Assembly: GCF_017377745.1 (NCBI RefSeq)
Contig: NZ_JAFVMG010000013.1
Location: forward strand, 1-64,000
Reading direction: 5' to 3'
Length of the DNA: 64,000 nt
DNA from: Acetobacter suratthaniensis
GTDB taxonomy: Bacteria; Pseudomonadota; Alphaproteobacteria; Acetobacterales; Acetobacteraceae
Shown here: one piece after another, positions 60,104 to 64,000 of the stretch
Layout of the letters: each line of letters opens with the position of its first letter
Numbering within the stretch: the stretch's first letter is position 1
Notes under the pieces: model-generated
The model's input: the letters and a program-made list of their open reading frames with translations, nothing else
The model's database searches: none
What the model was told of the DNA's origin: nothing
Translations under genes and position numbers: made by a program

Positions 60104-62551
60104 TTAGAAATTTGCCATAGCAGCAATGCGAAACGTTCGGGGGGCACTTAATGTAAGATTGTTATAGCCGCCGGAGTTCCAGTAGCGCGCACCCGCGACG
60201 TTATCAACGTTCAGATAAAGGGTGATTTTCCCCTTCTCCGATGCTGGGTTCCGTATCGCGTAGCGAACTCCCACATCCAGCCTCGTCCATCCGGGAATAC
60301 TCCGGCGGGGAGCAGGATTTTCAATATATTGAGAACTTGTATAGATAACGTCTGCCGTAACCGCGAGCTCCTTAACGAGCGGCAGGCTGTAATCCAACCC
60401 CATATTGAAATTCACGGGCGAAACATTAGGAGCACGTTGCCCATCGTAAAGACCACCCTGCGTTTTTTTTAAGACCGGATCAATTAACATCAATCCACCA
60501 ACAGTACGAAGACCGTGGACGATCTCACCTGCGATATTGAGCTCCAGTCCACGATTGCGCTGTTGTCCGTTCAGCGACATGACATTGGAAGTCAAATTAT
60601 AAACCGTACTTGGTTGAGTAATCTGAAACACATCAAATGTAACGATGAATTTTTTTATGTCTGCCTTAATTCCCACCTCATACTGGGTTGACTTATAGGG
60701 TGCAAAGACCTCCCCTGCATTGGCATAGGTTGAACCGACGGTGGTTCCCTGCTGAATCCCCTGTATCCAGTTGCCGTAGACCGAGACATTCTTGAGAGGC
60801 TTGAACACAGCCATAACTGCCGGACTGATGGCAGTTCTGTCATAACTGCTTGTGACTATTCCAGTGGTCGTATTGTAGTTCGTCGACTGCACTCGCTGCA
60901 CTCTTAAACCAGCTGTGATCTGGATGCGCTTTTCAAGTGCGGAAAGTGTGTCGGCAAATGCCAGGCTGGATAGGGTCGAGCCCGATGCCTTGGGAAGGTG
61001 ATGCGGCACCGAAAGAGTGGGGGCCGGGATGCTCGTTTCATTATAGATATTAACGACAGATCGAGAGGCCGCGTAAGCGTAGGACTGGTTTGTGGTCTGA
61101 TCTAGCCTGTTGGCCGAAAACGCCAGAACCTGCCTGACAGGGCCAGTCTTCAGATCGGCCCGCATGCCGAGATCAGCCGTAATCGTCCTGTAGTCAGCCG
61201 TGTTCACGATCGGCAAGGAAGTGCTTCCGTTTCCCTGCCGATCACTCACCGTGATGGAGGCGGGATAGATTCCTTCAAAATGAGTCTGATGCACGCCGAC
61301 ACTGCCATAGGCGGTAACGTTACGGAAGAGGTCTGCCTCTCCCCTAAAGACACCAAAAATATCTTCGGTTTTTAGATAACTCCATGAATCGTCTATATTT
61401 CGTCTGACATGCGAAGCATCGGGAACAGGCACGCCGGATGCAAGAGCCAGATAGGGAATAACCCCCGTGATTTCGCGGTGCTGATAGCCGAAATCTGTCG
61501 CGAGACGAACGTGCCTAAGGCGTAGATCAACGCTTGCTGACGTAAGAGCGGTCTTCAGGGCGTTGTGCTCGATCGCCGTGGGACCGGAACGGATCACCCC
61601 ATTAAGGCGAACCCCGAGCTGTTTTTGACGACCAAAACGGCGTCCGACATCGGCATGTCCGCCGAATTGCAGGTCAGATGTATAATCCGTGCCGACTTCC
61701 GTAATTGGCGTGTCATGCGCGCGTTTCGGCACGACATTAACGGCCCCGCCAATCGCTCCGTCAGGCGACATCCCATTCAGAAGTGCGCTTGGCCCTCGTA
61801 AAACCTCTACTCGTTCGGCGAGTTCGGACATTATGGAGGTGCTGGACAGCATACCGTACATCCCACCGTAGGACGTGCTGCCATTGCCGACATTGAATCC
61901 GCGGACCTGAAATTGTTCCTGACCAGCTGACCCCGTGCCCCACGAACCTCTGACCGAGGGATCATCCTTCAGCGCATCGCGGATGTTCCTGATCTGGCGG
62001 TCCTGAATGAATTTTGCCGTGTAGCTCGTTTGGTTGAAAGGGGTGTCCATCACGTCGTGGTTCCCGAGCATGCCGAGTTGACCACCACGCGCCACCTGTC
62101 CGCCCGGGTAGGTCGTCGACAGATTACCAAGGACAGCTGTCGACGGAGATCGCGCCTCAGACATTGTTCCGGCAACACGCACTGGACCAAGCATGATGGT
62201 CGCACTGTTGTTTGCCAAAGAGACGATGATCGTCCTGGCATCCTGAAGGCGCCAAGTGAGCCCACGACCTTCAAGAAGCTGCCCCATAACCTGGCTGAGC
62301 GTCAGCCTTCCTGAGAGTCCTGGTGTCTTTTTCCCCGCCACGGCAGCTGACGGAAAAAATATGTGCATACCGCTCTGATCGGCTGCTTGCGTAAGAGCGT
62401 GATCCAGATCTCCTGCGGCCAGATGAAACTCTATATTGTGCTCGGCCTGCGACTGCGCCGACGCCCTATCGAAGCCTACGACAGACAGCCCTGCTGTTGC
62501 CGTGAGCGCCAGATGACGAACCATACGCCGCGTCGCCTTTGTTACGACCAT
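60104..62551 (-). CDS. TonB-dependent siderophore receptor with signalling domain (FecA/FpvA-like)
   Basis: An 815-residue outer-membrane receptor. After a signal peptide (ending near RASAQS) comes an STN signalling domain (about residues 40-115: FHLAAGDLDHALTQAADQSG, LTLSQVMGQLLEGRGLTW). A plug (QIRNIRDALKDDPSVRG, QVRGFNVGNG, RVEVLRGPSALLNG) and a 22-strand barrel ending in Phe follow. It imports a ferric siderophore; the STN domain signals to FecR. ATG 62551 is preferred because GAGGTGG lies five bases before it; a GTG at 62560 is the alternative. The ligand cannot be told from sequence. Confidence 0.92.
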   Translation of the reverse strand: MVVTKATRRMVRHLALTATAGLSVVGFDRASAQSQAEHNIEFHLAAGDLDHALTQAADQSGMHIFFPSAAVAGKKTPGLSGRLTLSQVMGQLLEGRGLTWRLQDARTIIVSLANNSATIMLGPVRVAGTMSEARSPSTAVLGNLSTTYPGGQVARGGQLGMLGNHDVMDTPFNQTSYTAKFIQDRQIRNIRDALKDDPSVRGSWGTGSAGQEQFQVRGFNVGNGSTSYGGMYGMLSSTSIMSELAERVEVLRGPSALLNGMSPDGAIGGAVNVVPKRAHDTPITEVGTDYTSDLQFGGHADVGRRFGRQKQLGVRLNGVIRSGPTAIEHNALKTALTSASVDLRLRHVRLATDFGYQHREITGVIPYLALASGVPVPDASHVRRNIDDSWSYLKTEDIFGVFRGEADLFRNVTAYGSVGVHQTHFEGIYPASITVSDRQGNGSTSLPIVNTADYRTITADLGMRADLKTGPVRQVLAFSANRLDQTTNQSYAYAASRSVVNIYNETSIPAPTLSVPHHLPKASGSTLSSLAFADTLSALEKRIQITAGLRVQRVQSTNYNTTTGIVTSSYDRTAISPAVMAVFKPLKNVSVYGNWIQGIQQGTTVGSTYANAGEVFAPYKSTQYEVGIKADIKKFIVTFDVFQITQPSTVYNLTSNVMSLNGQQRNRGLELNIAGEIVHGLRTVGGLMLIDPVLKKTQGGLYDGQRAPNVSPVNFNMGLDYSLPLVKELAVTADVIYTSSQYIENPAPRRSIPGWTRLDVGVRYAIRNPASEKGKITLYLNVDNVAGARYWNSGGYNNLTLSAPRTFRIAAMANF

Positions 62552-62697
62552 ACTTTCCACCTCAAAATTGACGCCTTCTCAGAGCAGGTTGCAGCACTGA
62601 GTTAAGACTGCCTCTTAATTTCAAGGACGTTTTTGCAGCGCCGACTTGCAGTGGGTGAGCAGCAAAAAAGATGTCGACCAAGAAAAGCTGTTCGTGG

Positions 62698-63687
62698 TCA
62701 GTGAATCATAAGCAGATATGGAAGGCGCGTGATCCGCGCACCGGCGGAAGTTTCGAGCGCCGTGAGTAACGCCTCGTTATCATCGATATCAAAGACACCA
62801 GTGATTTTCATCTCTCGCAGTCTGTGACCGATGACCAGTATGCGGCTGTGGCGATAACGTCCGAGTTCCAAAGCGACGGTAACCAGAGCCTTCTGGTTGA
62901 AGATCAATTTGCCACGTGTCCAGGACGTCAAATCGGCCATATCCACGGGGACGGGCGCGCTAACAATGCCATCCCCATAACGGACAGACTCCCCGGCCTC
63001 GACCCGTTGCTCACCTTCACCATCACGAACGGCGACAGCACCCGTCTGTACAGAAACGTTTGTTGTCGCGCCATCCCGCTTTACCGCGTAGACGGTTCCA
63101 AGAGCTTCCGCCTCGCCATTGCCGGAACGAACCACAAAAGGACGCATCTGGTCTCTCACCACGTCAAAAAGTGCCTCTCCCGCATGGAGAATGACGCTGC
63201 GCTGCCTTTCCGTGAATTCTACCGATAATGAAGTGGCAGTATTCAGCCAGATGCTTGATCCATCTCCAAGCCGGATCTGCCGCCGTTCTCCCACGGCGGT
63301 ATGATAGGTAGCTAGCAGGGCCGTTATGGACGACAGAAAAGCAGGCCCTGCGATCCAGGCGGTGATACCGGCGACAAGAGAAGCGCCTAAAGCCCGTCGT
63401 CCCAATCGCCGCGCCCGTTGCTGATAAGGAGGAGCCGCGAGAGCATCCCCCATGATCTGATAATCTCCTGCTGCCGTTGTGTTCCCGCTCTGCCCGAACA
63501 GAATTTCGGCTTCCCGAGCAGCCTCTTCATGCGCTGGCGAACGCTGGCGCCATTCCGCGTAAGCGTTACGATCCGTGTCTGAAGACCGCCCAGAATGCAG
63601 GACAACGAGCCACTCGATCGCTTCATCGCTCAGCGCAATATTCCGCGGTGTGCGGTGATGTATCCATCCGCGTCCAGCTTCAGCCAT
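62698..63687 (-). CDS. fecR: FecR-type anti-sigma factor / signal transducer
   Basis: A 329-residue FecR protein. The N-terminal anti-sigma part (about residues 15-70: AIEWLVVLHSGRSSDTDRNA, YAEWRQRSPAHEEA) is followed by one transmembrane helix (about 98-120). A periplasmic FecR domain (YHTAVGERRQIRLGDGSSIW, LNTATSLSVEF) and a C-terminal domain that contacts the receptor complete it. It relays siderophore binding from the receptor to the FecI sigma factor. Gene order sigma-fecR-receptor on the minus strand is standard. Confidence 0.92.
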   Translation of the reverse strand: MAEAGRGWIHHRTPRNIALSDEAIEWLVVLHSGRSSDTDRNAYAEWRQRSPAHEEAAREAEILFGQSGNTTAAGDYQIMGDALAAPPYQQRARRLGRRALGASLVAGITAWIAGPAFLSSITALLATYHTAVGERRQIRLGDGSSIWLNTATSLSVEFTERQRSVILHAGEALFDVVRDQMRPFVVRSGNGEAEALGTVYAVKRDGATTNVSVQTGAVAVRDGEGEQRVEAGESVRYGDGIVSAPVPVDMADLTSWTRGKLIFNQKALVTVALELGRYRHSRILVIGHRLREMKITGVFDIDDNEALLTALETSAGARITRLPYLLMIH

Positions 63688-63814
63688 ATAACTGGCTCTT
63701 CATCCGGGAGAGTGGCGCGTGCTCTATCGTTTCGCGCTTCACCACACTCATTTTATTACCCCTCATAACCAGGACGATGGCAACAGGAAAAATTTGCAGT
63801 CTCAACGAGAAGTT

Positions 63815-64000
63815 TTATTCTTCACCTTGCTTTATGTGATCACGGCAGTGTCGCATGGCTTGGACGATGTATTTCGCGACCATGCTTTCGCTGACGCCAA
63901 GGCGGGCCCCGATTTCGACATACGACAGCCCATCTACTCGCAGCATAAGAAATGCCAGACGGACTCTTACCGGGAGTTCCACCAACGCAGCATCCAAACG
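63815..64000 (-). CDS. fecI: FecI-type ECF sigma factor, C-terminal part (gene runs off the window)
   Basis: The last about 61 residues of an ECF sigma factor, cut by the window end. The visible part is region 4.2: LPVRVRLAFLMLRVDGLSYV, EIGARLGVSESMVAKYIVQA, which is the helix-turn-helix that reads the -35. With FecR and the receptor it forms an iron-starvation surface-signalling unit. The start lies beyond position 64000. Confidence 0.88.
   Translation of the reverse strand, partial: RLDAALVELPVRVRLAFLMLRVDGLSYVEIGARLGVSESMVAKYIVQAMRHCRDHIKQGEE

Noticed and set aside
1-64000. CRISPR arrays, tRNA and rRNA genes, insertion-sequence transposases
   Set aside because: I saw no regular repeat-spacer array, no tRNA-like or rRNA sequence and no transposase frame anywhere in the window.

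Overview
The window looks like part of a large conjugative plasmid (or plasmid-derived element) of an alphaproteobacterium, most likely an acetic acid bacterium (Acetobacteraceae). The grounds are moderately high GC, a RepC replication initiator of the repABC family (12443-13801), alphaproteobacterial LexA boxes (GTTC-N7-GTTC), a plasmid-type imuA-imuB-dnaE2 cassette, and six toxin-antitoxin modules. The assignment to a family of organisms is inference. The replicon and transfer genes are read from the sequence.

Layout. 1-2640: TumE/TumA-type and Fic/VbhA-type toxin-antitoxin pairs around an unknown gene. 2821-8470: SOS mutagenesis cassette with a LexA box. 8571-12424: LysR regulator, cytosine permease and cytosine deaminase. 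12443-14194: repC and its upstream region. 14195-55046: a nearly complete MPF-I (IncI / Dot-Icm-like) type IV secretion system together with a thin type IVb pilus. It is interrupted only by VapBC, HigBA and HepT/MntA modules and a few unknown genes. 55047-59736: an AT-rich regulatory stretch, a second VapBC, an OLD-type ATPase/TOPRIM nuclease gene and a membrane-anchored restriction-fold protein. 60104-64000: a TonB-dependent siderophore receptor with FecR and the end of a FecI-type sigma factor, all on the minus strand.

Transfer system. I recognise the equivalents of DotA/TraY, DotI/TraM, DotH/TraN, DotG/TraO, DotF/TraP, DotE/TraQ, DotP/TraR, DotN/TraT, DotO/TraU, DotD/TraH, DotC/TraI, DotM/TrbA, DotB/TraJ, IcmT/TraK and DotL/TrbC. 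Probable IcmV/TraX, IcmX/TraW and TrbB (thioredoxin-fold) equivalents are also present. The pilus block is pilL-N-P-O-Q-R-S-M-V-T. A TrbG/VirB9-type lipoprotein heads this block, which is unexpected beside a DotH. No relaxase and no prepilin peptidase are visible in the window.

Main observation. A two-part motif, (G/C)CGTCACAAC followed by exactly 10 bases and then a -10-like A(T/C)(A/G)(A/C)T(G/C), occurs nine times. Eight copies lie directly upstream of transfer operons or genes and one lies inside pilR, about 80 bases before the major pilin gene. It looks like a dedicated transfer-regulon promoter. Two copies form a divergent regulatory island (15436-15513) with a LexA box between them, which suggests SOS control. 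A second strong observation is a run of 15 C inside a putative regulator just before dotI. Its two GcrA/Myb-like DNA-binding domains would join in one frame with 13 or 16 C, so it may be phase variable, or the run may be a sequencing error.
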